Origin: Molanna angustata
Lineage: Eukaryota > Arthropoda > Insecta > Trichoptera > Molannidae
Direction of reading: 5' to 3'
Length of the DNA stretch: 64,000 nucleotides
NCBI GenBank assembly: GCA_963576475.1
Contig: OY754972.1
Span: 9,005,562 to 9,069,561 of the forward strand
Shown here in pieces: positions 1 to 11,107 of the stretch (position 1 is the first letter of the stretch; each line of letters starts with the position of its first letter). A model generated the notes under the pieces. That model had not been told where the DNA came from. It made no database searches and saw nothing but the letters and a program-made list of their open reading frames with translations. The position numbers and the translations under genes were made by a program.

Positions 1-159
1 GATCAAAAAATGAACCGTATGTAGATACGATGTTTGACAGGGCCACAAATGTAAATATTATTTTGGGATTTGATTTTAAAATATTTTCATGGCCACTCAA
101 ATGAACAACGATGCTAAAAAACATTAAATTTTCGACATTTCCCAATTTTATTTCAGAGT

Positions 160-235
160 TTGCCTAGTCCGAGGGTTCTAGGCACGCCCCTGGCTGTATG
201 TTGTCCTCTAAATAAATAAATAAATAAATATCTGC
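160..235 (+). mobile_element. LINE 3' tail fragment
   Basis: The words GCTGTATGTTGTCCTC and CTAAATAAATAAATAAATA form an end shared with 26,408-26,445. A conserved end plus a simple AAAT-type tail is typical of the extreme 3' end of a 5'-truncated non-LTR retrotransposon. No coding sequence remains. Confidence 0.55.
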
Positions 236-890
236 CTGTTTGTACCCGCGGTAGGGGTGACAGCGCGATGGGGACAATAATTTGAATATAATAATCATGA
301 ATATGATGATATATGTAATAATTCTGTGTATGAATCAGGGATGGCACACATAGCAAGAAGTAATGCCGGGGCAATAAAACATTTTATTGCTAGTTTTGTC
401 ATGCATCATGATAGCGTCCCTACATAACCACAATAATACAAAATATAAACCGCGTATTCATAAAATATATCTCGCCTTACATCATGAGGATTTATTCCTA
501 CTTGAGAATATTACTCTATTTACAAAAATCATTTTCCATTTGTCTTTTGTGTGCTCTTTATATATCCGTATACTTTACATATACGACTATTTATTTTTTA
601 TTTTGTGCGGTGTGCTATGTACTTCTTGTTTCTTGCCACCAAACTTTTGTACCTAAACACGTTTATCGTTCGTACTTAAACTTTGGAATACTTCATTTCT
701 AAAATATAAATCGACTGTAGTAAAAATATCAGGTAAGATATTATTATATGTGTTAACTGGAGTTTTGCAGACCAAAAATATATGACGTAAGGAACATTTC
801 TTGGTAGTGGTAATCAATATAACGTATTTTTTTTTTTGGGAAAAACGATGTCACGTAACTCCACTACTAAACGAATTACACTTGTTGAAG
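236..890. other. AT-rich stretch, no gene recognised
   Basis: Two overlapping reading frames of 89 and 72 codons (about 387-702) show no family resemblance and a composition expected of AT-rich DNA. A ten-T run lies near 828. I see nothing else. Confidence 0.5.
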
Positions 891-894
891 TTTC

Positions 895-1195
895 CAGAGC
901 GAGTTTAATGCTTTAAATAATTTAACACCACAATACATTCAAGAGCTGTGTCAGAGAAAAGATCTCTCTGGGAGGCATCTCACACTCAGTGGATCACAGA
1001 GTAACGACTGCCTAAAGGAGTTGGACAGAGCCAACAAAACTGCTTATTATGATCGTTGCTTAAGTGCGAATGGTCCTATAAAGTGAAGTTTCTCTAAAGA
1101 ACTGAAAATAGTTTTGTTTTGTAGAGCAACATAAGACAGAATATAAGCGCCCTTGGAATGATCCTGAACCATTAAACGGCACTATACAATTTATC
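895..1195 (+). repeat. dispersed repeat family A, copy 1
   Basis: Shares 'ACACCACAA...AGCTGTGTCAG' and 'AAGCGCCCTTGGAATGATCC' plus 'CATTAAACGGCACTATA' with 21,860-21,995 and, more diverged, 22,200-22,290; a reverse piece lies at 33,755-33,800. The segment 960-1,080 is extra relative to the 21.9 kb copy and reads like LINE coding remnants. Class unknown. Confidence 0.6.
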
Positions 1196-1309
1196 AATTA
1201 TTATTATTGAATATTTTTTGGTTAGTTTGAAATGAAAATTGAAACAGTATTCAAAACTAATATCAAAGAGCTACTGCTATATAATTAAGTCCATATCGTG
1301 AAGAGTGAA

Positions 1310-1795
1310 ACTCCAGGTATATAAAAGCCTAATTAAACCAGTAATCCTGTATGGTGCCGAGTCGAGTCCTGGTGTATGAAACTCAAGGACCAACAAAGAC
1401 TGCTAACATTTTAAAACAGGATACTGCTTAAAATATTAGGCCCAAAACCAGGAATTGCGGAAGGTACCTGGAGACCACGAAGCAATGAGGAAATTCGTGC
1501 ATTGACAGGACAACCTTTAATCACCAGCGAAATCAGGTCCAGAAGATTAGTTTGGATTGGACATGTTGTCAGATCAGGGGAAGAAAGAGCCACAAAACGT
1601 ATTCTGCAAAATAACCCTGTAGACAAGGGACCCCTGGGAAGACCAAGGCAGAGATTGATGGACAATGTTACCCGAGATCTGAACGTGCTGAATGCTAGTG
1701 ATGATTGAGAGTCCACTGCAGCTGACAGGAAGGCTTGGAAAGCTATTGTTCAGGAGACTAAAGCTCTACCGGAATTGTATGGCCATCGGAAGTAA
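1310..1795 (+). mobile_element. non-LTR retrotransposon RT C-terminal fragment (LINE group d), copy 1
   Basis: The stretch 1,502-1,708 encodes 68 residues with RRLVWIGHVVRSGEERATKR followed by GPLGRPRQRLMDNVTRDL, the post-catalytic tail typical of many arthropod LINE reverse transcriptases. Upstream 1,310-1,500 continues the homology in shifted frames (KPVILYGAES-like, then KILGPKPGI-like). The stop after NASDD is probably secondary, because a tail ending at TGGCCATCGGAAGTAAG is shared with 51,385-51,416. No catalytic YADD region remains; this is a 5'-truncated, frameshifted pseudogene. Confidence 0.8.
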
Positions 1796-1809
1796 GTATA
1801 TAAGTTTAT

Positions 1810-1900
1810 ACTGGTATATATAAATGTGTCATTAATATTTAAAAGTCGAATGTGCTTGGAATACCTCTGTTTCTCCTCACTTTGTGTACCAATTACCAAT
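1810..1900 (+). repeat. dispersed repeat family B, copy 1
   Basis: Contains TATATAAATGTGTCATTAATAT, GTGCTTGGAATACC and CTCACTTTGTGTACCAAT-like words also found at 13,625-13,700, 14,510-14,605 and (reverse) 29,395-29,465. It is unclassified, lacks coding content, and could be a LINE 3' untranslated end. Confidence 0.55.
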
Positions 1901-1934
1901 CCACAGGATTATTATAATTTAGTTGATAATTTAG

Positions 1935-2345
1935 AGCATTCAACAACCACACACTAAAATTACTACACGAAACACCATATAAAGGCTACCGACTAAAAAA
2001 TTACGAAACACTTGAAATACACAAACATATAAACACCGGCATTAAACTTATAAACAATAACACTTTCCTCAATACATCTCCACTCTTGACAGCCTTCCCC
2101 ATAAAAAACAAGAATACTATACAGAATCAAAACCGACCCTTTACCACCCCCGCCCCCCTCAACACCAATCCGTCCACCACCAACCCCCTTTACTTACCTC
2201 CCCATACATCTGACACATCCAAAAACTAAACATCAACACTCAGTCTCAACTAGCCGGTCGATGGCAGCCATGGCAGGACAGCACTGCCGAAACATGTCGC
2301 ATAGTGACTCAAGATATAGTGGTTTACGGCAAAATTCACATGCCA
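1935..2345 (+). mobile_element. probable Penelope-like or similar retroelement 3' end
   Basis: An open frame ending in TAA at about 2,227-2,229 reads ...YKGYRLKNYETLEIHKHIN, then LINNNTFLNTSPLL. This 'L..LE.LEI.K' plus 'SPLL' layout resembles the terminal part of arthropod Penelope-type ORFs (end of the GIY-YIG endonuclease region). Downstream comes GCCGAAACATGTCGC, comparable to the 'CCGAAACGTCG' word often found after such ORFs. Everything upstream is missing. Assignment rests on remembered family style, so another retroelement class is possible. Confidence 0.45.
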
Positions 2346-2948
2346 AAACGGTTAACATGAACAACCACAAAATATCCGCCGAGTATTTAAACTATATTTG
2401 TACAAATTCTTTACAGATTGGTTTTGTTGCAAACATACTTTAGTAGGTATAAAGTTTTACCTTAGCGTTAAGTTAAGCTAAGTGTTTAATTTTCTTTGTT
2501 AAACCTTAAAGGTAATGAGATATGCAGCGATATACAGATTGAAGAATATACTACTCAGCTCTGCTCTTAAATTCTTGAGGAATTATCGGAAACTGGATTA
2601 AATTGATAATCAGTTAAGAAATCTACCGAAGAACATATCGAGCAAAGTGCAAAATGGTGTAACTATCCTATTTAACATTAACTAAAAGATCTATAAATTC
2701 TGATGGTACCAACCGCTTTACTTCACGAAAACAAAGTGCGTTGGAGTTTTAAAGTTTTGGCGTTAATTATTGTTAAGTAAAACAGGTCTAAATTAAAACA
2801 GGTCTACCCTGTGGTTTTCATTCTGAAAATTGACAGAGTTTAGTTTATGTAATGAATGGGAGATATAAGTTCATACTTCATTTGGTTTTTCAAATTTTAG
2901 ACACACAATCAAATCTCTCATTACTTAATATTGGTGTTGCGACATCGA
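2346..2948. other. no gene recognised
   Basis: Ordinary AT-rich sequence with scattered stops in all frames; no copy of the named repeat families was recognised here. Confidence 0.5.
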
Positions 2949-2949
2949 T

Positions 2950-2969
2950 AATAAATAAATAAATAAATA
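2950..2969. repeat. AAAT microsatellite
   Basis: About five AAAT units; possibly a worn LINE tail ('GACATCGATAATAAATAAAT'). Confidence 0.7.
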
Positions 2970-3075
2970 CATTTTGAGATAATATTTGAGTCGGAAATAA
3001 GCAAAAGGACTAGATTTTCTAAAACAGTTATGTGATAATAGAATGTAATCAAGACTCCAAAATTGTTCTATATAA

Positions 3076-3112
3076 CACACACGCACGCACGCACGCACCT
3101 ACACGCACATTT
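3076..3112. repeat. CA / CGCA microsatellite
   Basis: ACACACACGCACGCACGCAC with a continuing ACGC/ACAC run; a compound simple repeat. Confidence 0.8.
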
Positions 3113-3214
3113 GATTCAATGATTTTGGTACATAATAGTTGATCTTTTCAATATAATCCGGGATGGTATTGTAAAGACCGGTAGCATTAGAACTTAGCGT
3201 AAAATATACATACA

Positions 3215-4035
3215 TACCATCACGCCATATCCCTTACGGGGTAGGCAGAGAGAACCGAACGCCATATCTTTCTATCCTGGCACACATTCATCGCCTCGTC
3301 AACATTCATGCATCGTCTCATACATGTTCGTCTATTGTACATGCTTCTAACATTTCCGTCTTTCAGAATATCGTTCACATAGTCGTGCCATCCCTTTCTT
3401 GGGCGACCCCGGCCTCTCAATCCATTCCTATCCGCATTGTATATTTTCTTCGTCAGGCGTTCCTCATTCATTCTATCCATGTGGCCAAACCATCTCAGTG
3501 TGTTCACTTTCATTCTATTAATGATATCTTTCTTCATCTTACATTCTTTCCTTATGTTCTCATTTCTTACCCTGTCATACATCGTTCTATTGCAGATTCT
3601 TCTTAGCGATCTCATTTCAACAGCATTTATTCTGCTTTCGTGCGACTTCTGCCATGTCCATTTCACTTGCATACGTCAATGTTGGCACTAAGATAGCGTT
3701 ATGAATGGCAACTTTGGCAGCCTTTGATATGTTACGATCATTCATAACTGGTCTCAGTGCTCCATTCATCACTCTGTTTCCTGCCATAACTCTTCTTTCG
3801 ATATCCTTATCAGGTCGTCCATTCCGTTGAAACATGCTTCCCAGATATACATACTCGTCGACTTGCTCGAGCCATTCATTCTCTACTCTTATTTTACACG
3901 CTGTTCTGCTTTCACTCACCTTTGATTTGCTGGCATTCATTCTCAGACCGTTCTCTATGCATCCTTCATATACCATGCTTACAAGATACTGTAACTCTTC
4001 CATACTTTCAGCTAACAGTACTTTGGACGTCTCCA
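3215..4035 (-). mobile_element. non-LTR retrotransposon RT C-terminal half (LINE group b), frameshifted
   Basis: On the minus strand two frames together give the second half of an RT protein: LLAESMEELQYLVSMVYEGC, ...YVYLGSMF, ...VPTLTYASE, then after one frame change near 3,655 WTWQKSHESRINAVEMRSLR, TLRWFGHMDRMNEERLTKK, GRGRPRKGWHDYVNDIL and WRSVLSAYPV. The break lies exactly where TYASE should join WTWQK, so a single indel inactivated this copy. The 5' end is truncated just downstream of the expected YADD motif (near 4,030). Related pieces occur at 17,265, 18,430, 30,540 and 61,880. Confidence 0.9.
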
Positions 4036-4785
4036 TTAAGTAAAATATTCTTCTAGTTAATGCAGACGTCGAAAAGTTCTGCATACCTAATATAAAAACG
4101 TCTGCATAATATAGATACAAATTTCAAAATATTGTTTTTGACGATTTACACACACAATATTATATTGGTTCAAAAAAAATTCTATGAAGATTTATTTTCA
4201 TATTGTCAAGACTTAATCGGGAGAATAGATCGTTGTGTAAAAAAGAAAATAAAATGTTGTGATGCAACTTTTCATAATGAATCCTTGAATATCTGAAATT
4301 ATATTTTTTAATTTTTACCTGAGTAATCGAATTTAGTTTTTTTAGTTGTTAATATTTCCAATAGAACTTTTTGAAAAAAAAAAAAAAACATTTTAAATTG
4401 GTATAAAAAAATATTTTTAACAATGTAACATAACCAATAACAGAAAACTATTATTTATATAGGTACCTAGTTCGAAAATTGAAATCTTCGTCGTTCGATT
4501 GGCTGTCCTTTGCCGTTAAGGGGTAACCATAAGATATAACAAAGGAAGCCGGTTAAGGTGTCAAGTGTTAATTACATACAAATATACTTAGCGCGACAAA
4601 TTAACAAGCATGTTTCAGCATCATTCAGGTAAAGGTGGTTCAATTTACGATATTGAAAGGCCGAGACGAATGGAATTCACGTGTTTCGTACAATCCTGGC
4701 ATGAACTTTATACCCGCCTTAAAATTCTTAATTGAAAACGACTATCTTAAAGCAAAACAGTACCAGCACCAGCTATCTTAAAAAT
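4036..4785. other. no gene recognised
   Basis: AT-rich intergenic-type sequence with a 17-A run near 4,374. No members of the named families were recognised. Confidence 0.5.
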
Positions 4786-4847
4786 ACAATTATAAATATC
4801 CATTCAACAGTTGATGAATGTTCAGATTATCCTGAAACCAGTTGCGC

Positions 4848-5018
4848 CAGACTGGCGAAAATATGTCGTCATCGTCATTGGTACCACAGACCAGGATGGG
4901 CCTTGGCCTCCTCAAGGAATCGTCTCCATTACACCCGGTCCATGGCCTTTCTTCTCCAATTCGCACACCGGATATCTGAAGACCCCTCTCGACTCCATCC
5001 ATCCATCGTAGTCTAGCC
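4848..5018 (-). mobile_element. LINE 3' end fragment (group a, GAT-tailed), copy 1
   Basis: Minus-strand reading gives RLRWMDGVERGLQISGVRI and, in a shifted frame, WRRFLEEAKAHPGLWYQ, followed by a GATGACGACGAC-like tail. This is the extreme C-terminus and 3' tail of an RTE-style LINE: RW.DGVE, then WR...LEEAKAH.GL. It is truncated and frameshifted. The same 3' end occurs at 41,815 (minus) and 54,557 (plus). Confidence 0.8.
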
Positions 5019-5379
5019 AAAAAAGTGGTAATAGCAATATTTAAAATTCAACTACCAATTACAAAGTTTATTTAATAATAATTATATTTGATTGAAAAAT
5101 TTTCAACAATATTTCTTCTGGAGCATTTTTAGATTACTTGTAATAAAATATTATGTAAATTATATAAGATTAAATAAAATTAAAAAAAACATAGTATACA
5201 TCTAAATGATTTTCTGATTAATAGTGTTTATTGAAAACTATTTACTTATAAATTCATTTTAAAACGATTGATTAAAAAGTAAAACGAATTGAATGAAACG
5301 AAACGAATGTTTTTTTCTCGTAATATAGTCTGTAATTTAATTAAATAAAAGTAACATTTATAAATAATTGAAAGTGTGT

Positions 5380-5840
5380 AAGGTAGATACCTATATATTC
5401 ATAATTATTAAATAAATAAATTTATTAAAAAAATGAATTAATAAAGATATACATTAAATCATAAATAAATAAATTAATTAATTAAATAAAATGAATTAAT
5501 CAATAAATTAATTAAGCAATAAACTTATTTATCAATAAATTAATTGAATAATAATTAATATATAAATTAATTAGTTAATCCATAAATTAATTCATTAATC
5601 AATAAATTATTTTAATTAATCAATAAATATATTAATTACACAATCTATAAATTAATTAATTAACTAATTAATAAATTAATTAATTAATATATAAATCAAT
5701 TAATTGAAAAATTAAATAATTAACCAATAAATTAATTAATCAATAAATTTGTTAACCAATATTTTAATTAATAAATTAATTGATAATCAATAAATATATC
5801 AATTAATAATAAATAAACCAGTAATTAAAAAAATAAACAA
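5380..5840. repeat. AATT/ATTAAT low-complexity tract
   Basis: Roughly 460 bp of irregular TTAATTAATAAATTAATTAA-type sequence with many short palindromes and almost no G or C. It is simple-sequence DNA of no fixed period. Confidence 0.85.
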
Positions 5841-6299
5841 TAAAATTGCTAAAAAATGCCTACATCGATAGGTATCAATTTTATCATTTCGACTCAAATA
5901 TTCTTGTTTCTAGTTCTATAACTATTTGTGCCTTGTTAAGAAATAGTACCTAATCTGTGTTTGTGACATCGTGGTCTAAATATGTTAAAATTATCATAAT
6001 ACGGCCATTTTATCTGATTTTAAATAAATAACTTGAGAAATAAGATCACACATTATATAGACCACTTGACGGTGGTCGAATGAAACTTGAAGAATAATAA
6101 AATCAACACGTGGGAGTCAAATCGTTTTTTTTTATACTCAGAATAATAATAAAAAAGATTTAATATAATTCAGATAGAATACTGTTTGTATGTATAGGAC
6201 GCAACGCATAAATCATCCAAAAAGATCGAGTTTAAGAAGATTAATTGATAAAAGATTTTTTGATAAAAAAAGAACAATAGGATCTTGGCTTCTATAGGT

Positions 6300-6545
6300 A
6301 TCACTTAAAATTTATTTATTTATTTATTTAGTTGCTTCTCGGGCAACTAACAGGTACTATGTCAAATATTAATTTAACGCGCACCCAATAACAAGTTGCC
6401 ACATTCTGGAGACTTACAATATTAATCGTTTCACAGATCCAGACTGAAAACACAATTAAAAACTGTGTCTCCACCGGGAATCGAACCCGGGACCTTTGGA
6501 TCAGCAGTCAGATACCCAACCAACTGAGCCACGAAGGCCGACAAT
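6300..6545 (-). mobile_element. tRNA-derived SINE-1, copy 1
   Basis: Read on the minus strand it starts with a tRNA-like head containing GTGGCTCAGTTGGTTGGGTA (A-box region) and GGGTTCGATTCCCGGTGGAG (B-box region). A body follows with CAGTCTGGATCTGTGA, GTCTCCAGAATGTGGCAAC and GTTAGTTGCCCGAGAAGCA, then an AAAT tail. This is the best-preserved copy here; others are 12,190 (+), 59,815 (-) and a scrap at 30,840 (-). The tRNA arms are mispaired, so it is a pol III-type SINE and not a tRNA gene. Confidence 0.9.
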
Positions 6546-6604
6546 TTGTGATACAAATAAGGTACCCACTTACATTTATTCTTTTCATTACGCTTCTTCT
6601 CCTT

Positions 6605-6720
6605 TTCCTCATTGGCCTCATGGCTGAAGAAGGCGGCTGAACTCAATCACTCGCCGAATGGTCCGTCTCCATGTTTTAAAGTCTTGGATAAATCGAAGAG
6701 TTTCGGTTATTCGGCCTCTA
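6605..6720 (-). mobile_element. LINE RT C-terminal scrap (group k), copy 1
   Basis: The minus strand encodes ITETLRFIQDFKTWRRTIRR then VIEFSRLLQP, the 'LTEALRLAQDR..WRR.V' C-terminal ending of a LINE RT. A second, more decayed copy is at 22,440-22,690. It abuts the SINE-1 head at 6,545. Confidence 0.65.
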
Positions 6721-6729
6721 CAAAATCTA

Positions 6730-7312
6730 TATTTTTGCTTAGTAGCCAGTATAGTTTTTGATATTCTCCAAAAGTACCCTGAATTGGAATTCAGTTTCAA
6801 TATTCTAGTTTTACTTTTTGTAGAGTCAATTGGAGTTGGTGTCGTTATGTTTTAAGAAAACTTGGGAGTCAAAATAAAGTCCATAAAATTCTATTTCTTT
6901 GTAATACATAGCATTAGTATTGATATGTCATGTTAGGTCACACCAGGAATCCATTATCATTTATGTATGTATGTAAAACAAACTATTTTCAGCATGCATT
7001 TATTCACAGAACTTGCAACAATTGAAATGTGTTCTTCAAGAATATATGTAGACCTCTTTTATATGTCCATTACTAAAATTAAATCATCCGTAATAAAGTC
7101 GCCAAATGCCTCTACGGCTTCTGGTGAGTATCTAGTGTTTTCGCAAGCTCTCCTGTTTCTCTTTCCATCCCATTCCTAATATCCTCTCCATTCTTTTCTC
7201 TATAAATCTGCAAATATAATTAACATAGGTGTTATTATTTCTGTAAACTTAATAAGTACTCAAATCCTAAAATGAAGAAGTAAATATTCTTTGTATGTTT
7301 ACAAATAATAAC
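6730..7312. other. no gene recognised
   Basis: AT-rich; a 65- and a 70-codon frame have no recognisable features. Confidence 0.45.
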
Positions 7313-7314
7313 AT

Positions 7315-7448
7315 CTTACATATGTAGTTCAGCAATGAGGTTCACCACCAATTCTGAACGTTCACTTTTTGGCTGATAACGACAATGACGTGTGTTTCTG
7401 TGTAATCCTCACACTATGGAAATGCCGTGATGATATGAATAAGTAAAT
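7315..7448 (+). repeat. dispersed repeat family D, partial and diverged
   Basis: Begins TAGTTCAGCAATGAGGTTCA and ends GCCGTGATGATATGAATAAG, like the family D copies at 25.2, 37.5 and 61.5 kb. The interior is diverged and shorter. Confidence 0.7.
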
Positions 7449-7734
7449 GTTGTACATATATTATTTTCATTAAAAATATTAAAGTAGTTGGTACTTAAAT
7501 TATAAACAAACCTACCAAATCAGCTTCATTGGTCCTTGTGAAAAACCTGCTCTTCCCTCACCATGTCCGGAGTCCTGACCACTATAAAAGCTTGCAAATA
7601 TTGCTATGAAGTGCCAATGAGAGCTTACTGTGAGGACAGTCGAACTGAAATAGATTGTTCATCAATAACAAGTCATTGGACAAGTATGTAATTGACAAAG
7701 TCTAGAGTGCACCAAATTTGTGACAAATAGTTCC

Positions 7735-8090
7735 ATAGATGAAGATGTTTAGATGGATGTGCGGCGTCACTAGGAGAGATCAAATCAGTAATGAATATGT
7801 GAGTGGTAGCCTGAGCGTACGCAATGTCTCCGATAAGCTGACGAGAAGTAGGCTGAGGTGGTTCGGACATATTCTAAGAAAACCGACAGAAAACGTATGT
7901 AACACTGCATTGGACTATCGAGTTCCCGACAAAAGACCAAAAGGGCCTCGCAAAAGACGATGGAAGATCTTAGTGGAGGAGTATATACGGGCATGTAATG
8001 TCCCTGAAGACAATTATCAGGATAGAACGATGTGGAGGAGCACAGTTAGGAGAACTGACCCCAGCACCATGTGGGATAAAAACTAAGGAG
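7735..8090 (+). mobile_element. LINE RT C-terminal fragment (group e)
   Basis: An uninterrupted 115-codon frame (7,739-8,086) reads MKMFRWMCGVTRRDQISNEY, then SRLRWFGHILRKPTENVCN, KRPKGPRKRRWKILVEEYI and DRTMWRSTVRRTDPSTMWDK before a stop. This is the classic last ~115 residues of an arthropod LINE RT, from 'MLRWMCGVTR.D.IRNEYIR' to 'WRR..RKADP'. The first ATG is an internal methionine, not a real start; the element is 5'-truncated with faint homology upstream to about 7,600. Good frame preservation suggests a fairly young copy. Confidence 0.9.
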
Positions 8091-8451
8091 GAGAGAGAGT
8101 TATGAAAGTTCCTAACTTTACCCTCGTGACTACAAAGTTGCCATGTCCAATAGGTCTTGCGGAATTCATTCTGTAATTATTTACTGTAGACTTTTACGGA
8201 ATGTCAAAACATAGAAGTTAGTATCACAAAAAAAATGGAAGAACAGAAAAGAATCCACCTCACAAGAGGCACAATTCTCGGATAAAAGAGATCACAAGAA
8301 AAATATGGAAAAGTGGGAACAGATAAGAATCCACAAGACGCAAAAAAAGGTAAAACAGACCACAAGGACGAAGTAAAGATCACATACTGATTAAATAAGT
8401 GGACAACATCATGTTATCAAATATCGAATTATCAACTTTGTGGTATATAGT

Positions 8452-8552
8452 AGTTGTCGCCAAATATATTAACGAATACCAACGAATCAAATAGACACAA
8501 ATTTGCATTCTGCGCAACCGGAAGCCAGGTTCAAGATATTTGGCGACAATTA
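8452..8552. repeat. inverted repeat TTGTCGCCAAATAT / ATATTTGGCGACAA
   Basis: Fourteen-base arms at about 8,453-8,466 and 8,537-8,551 enclose ~70 bp and sit directly before a LINE 3' end. They may be worn terminal repeats of a small element or a chance hairpin. Confidence 0.5.
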
Positions 8553-8569
8553 TACTTACTTACTTACTC

Positions 8570-8830
8570 AGCCTGTTCTTGAGTCCAGTATTGGACAAAG
8601 GCCTCCCACTTGGACATCCACTGGTCTCTATCCTGTGCCATTCTTCGCTATTCTGGACCTGCCACTTTTTTATGTCATCGGACCATCTGGTCTGGGGCCT
8701 TCCCACGCTTCTGCTTCCTGTTCGTGGCCTCTAGTCCATCGCAACTTTTGTCCGCCCAACTCCACTTTAACTACGCTATTCTTTTGGCCACATCTGCTAC
8801 TCCTGACAACTATACTTACATTATAACAAA
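8570..8830 (-). mobile_element. LINE 3' coding end (group f)
   Basis: Minus-strand frames read GPRPDGPMT with RWSDDIKKWQVQNSEEWHR in another frame, then SGCPSGRPLSNTGLKNRLSK. 'RW.DDI' followed by 'RPLSNTGL' marks the C-terminus of a widespread insect LINE. Frameshifts separate the pieces; it is a pseudogene. Confidence 0.7.
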
Positions 8831-8889
8831 AACAAATACTATACTTTGTAATACCAAGTTTGTACTTCGAAACTAACTGTTCCTTCATC

Positions 8890-9985
8890 GGGTGAATTTG
8901 TTACTCTCGCATAGTTTACAACAATTAATGTGGTATATACAGGAGTCATTAAAATTTAACAGATATAATTTATAACATATAATTCACATTGATTTTTTAT
9001 GTATATATTATACCGTTGTGTCTCTATAAAGGAATTATAATAGCATTTAGTACGATTTGTTAAGAATGTCCTAAGGAAATCAAAATATAATTCATTGTCG
9101 ATACTTACCACACCTTATTCCTGCGATGAGGCATCAGATAGCATTCTAATAGTTCGCTTAATATACACATTAAAATAACACGTCCAGTACATTTGATTAT
9201 ACGCTACGCTCGATACTTTTAGAGCCTCCCTTGCGTGTACGCGTCTCTTTCCAACACGAGTGAAAATCGCATTTAAAATAATACGTCTGTCGCATGATAA
9301 CATTCGCAATGAACTCAAGACTCACGTAGTGAACGAAATCCCCAGTAAAAATAAACAATGCGAGGTCGTAAAGACTAGATTAGCGTACAAATAAAACGTC
9401 CAAAGTACCACGAGAGAAATAATAATTGAAGATCGTTCAAACAAATATGAGATTAAATGCAGTGCGATTGCAGTAAGAGCGAAAATCGCAACACGACGAA
9501 CCTCTGTGTATATGGGAATAATACGGATTCGATGCTAATGTGAGCTCAAGCGATTGTGATCCTTACGGGTGTGCGAGTCCGGTTGAGTATTGTATTTGTA
9601 TAATATATTCAGTTATTAATGATTTTGGTATCTCACCATTATGTTTTTAATAAAGAACATTTTATGTGCAGAGGACGCCTCTGGGAGAGGCCATCATCCT
9701 TTCAATTCAGCAGTTCTCAAACGTTTAAATAAATATAATATTATATTTATTTAGTTGCGTTAAAGATCGTCATTTAGATTAGATTCGATCTCGTGTTTGA
9801 CAAAGGACTTTAGACGCATAAAAATATTCTCCTTCCTCTCATCAATATTTTCTTCCTATAGATATCGGCTTTACCAAGTTTAGTCAAAAAAATACCAACT
9901 ACAATTAGGCTTCGTTGCATATTTTTTAAAATTAAAATAAAAACACAAAAAATTAGAACATAAAATAAAAGAGAATTTGTATTTG
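8890..9985. other. no gene recognised
   Basis: About 1.1 kb without an interpretable frame or a family member. A slightly GC-richer patch lies around 9,180-9,560. Contains the perfect palindrome listed next. Confidence 0.45.
9726..9753. repeat. perfect 28-base AT palindrome
   Basis: TAAATAAATATAAT followed by its exact reverse complement, with no loop. It could form a cruciform but equally arises in AT-rich DNA. Confidence 0.8.
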
Positions 9986-9989
9986 TCTT

Positions 9990-10376
9990 TATTAATTGTC
10001 TATATGTAATTTTCAGCGTTCTAGAGTATTTGGTTTTTGAGATATATAAATAAAAAAAAATCAAAAATTGATAACCCCTGACTGAAACGAAAATTAAAAA
10101 TTTTGAGTATAAAAGTTTTGTAGGCCTGCAACTATCTATATATTCTAAAATTTTGGGCTCTCTGAATTGAGCGGATCAAAAGTTATATGGGGGGGGGGGG
10201 ACAGACATCACAAAATGTTTTACTTCAAATTCTGAATTCATCCATATATATATGCTACGACGTCTCTAAGTTGGTGTTTTTGGCATGAAAAAAGTCCACT
10301 ACACCATACAAAATTTTCCTTCATGCACGCGTCTTGTCTTAAAGCTTTCGATTCTCTTGAACGAATCGACAGTTGG
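9990..10376 (+). mobile_element. family F element, 5'-truncated copy
   Basis: Matches 11,685-12,118 through TTTTGAGATATAT, TTGATAACCCCTGACTGAAA, GTTTTGTAGGCCTG, GAGCGGATCAAAAGTTATA, a G-run, GTTGGTGTTTTTGG, and the shared end CGAATCGACAGTTGG at 10,362-10,376. It is diverged and lacks the left half. The poly-G run here is 14 long. Confidence 0.8.
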
Positions 10377-11107
10377 TTGATTTATATATAGAAAAAAATA
10401 TATTTTATTGTATTTTCGATAACCCGGCTCATGGATCACAAGAAAACAGTGATAATAGAAAAGAGCTAAAGTACTATTCTAAGCGGGTATCAATTCGTAA
10501 ATCCTTTCACAAAAATTAATTAGATAATTTGTAACTGAATTGATAATATTTTTTATTGTACACTGCATAAATATGCTTGTGATAACAAAGAAGAATAGAA
10601 AATAATAAAAAATAATTTTTAGAACCTGTGGTTTAGTGAAATATATTTTAAAATAATACCAACCTACCTGGGCTCCATTTTCTCTCACTTTTTATTGTTA
10701 CCGAGGTAACATTGTCACTAAAACTCTAATGACATACTCTTATTAAAATGTGACATTTTATATATAAATAACTTAGGCACAATAGTCATTTCAAATGTTA
10801 AACGCGTGAATATTTTAATTTATTATAAAAACAACTTAAAATTAAACCAAAATGGACACCCAATGCGAGGCTATAGTGTTATTTATTTAATATTTTCATC
10901 GTAACAGGCCTGTATTGTAAAAGTATAGACATATATTATGAAGAAGTGTGAATTTATAAAAAAAATGGGCAAGGGATATTTAAATAAATTTTCTCTGTAT
11001 AAATGTAAAAGGGTATAAACATATTTAAAACAAAAAAAAATGTATTTAAATTTACAGTCAAAAGTGTGTATTATATGGTAGGTAATTGTATAATCATATT
11101 AAAATAA
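10377..11107. other. no gene recognised
   Basis: AT-rich; a 69-codon minus frame (10,479-10,688) has no recognisable features. Confidence 0.45.

Noticed and set aside
5380..5840. Replication origin or matrix attachment region
   Set aside because: Only AT richness supports it; no specific motif is visible.
9726..9753. Functional cruciform or operator
   Set aside because: A perfect palindrome of only A and T is expected occasionally in DNA this AT-rich.
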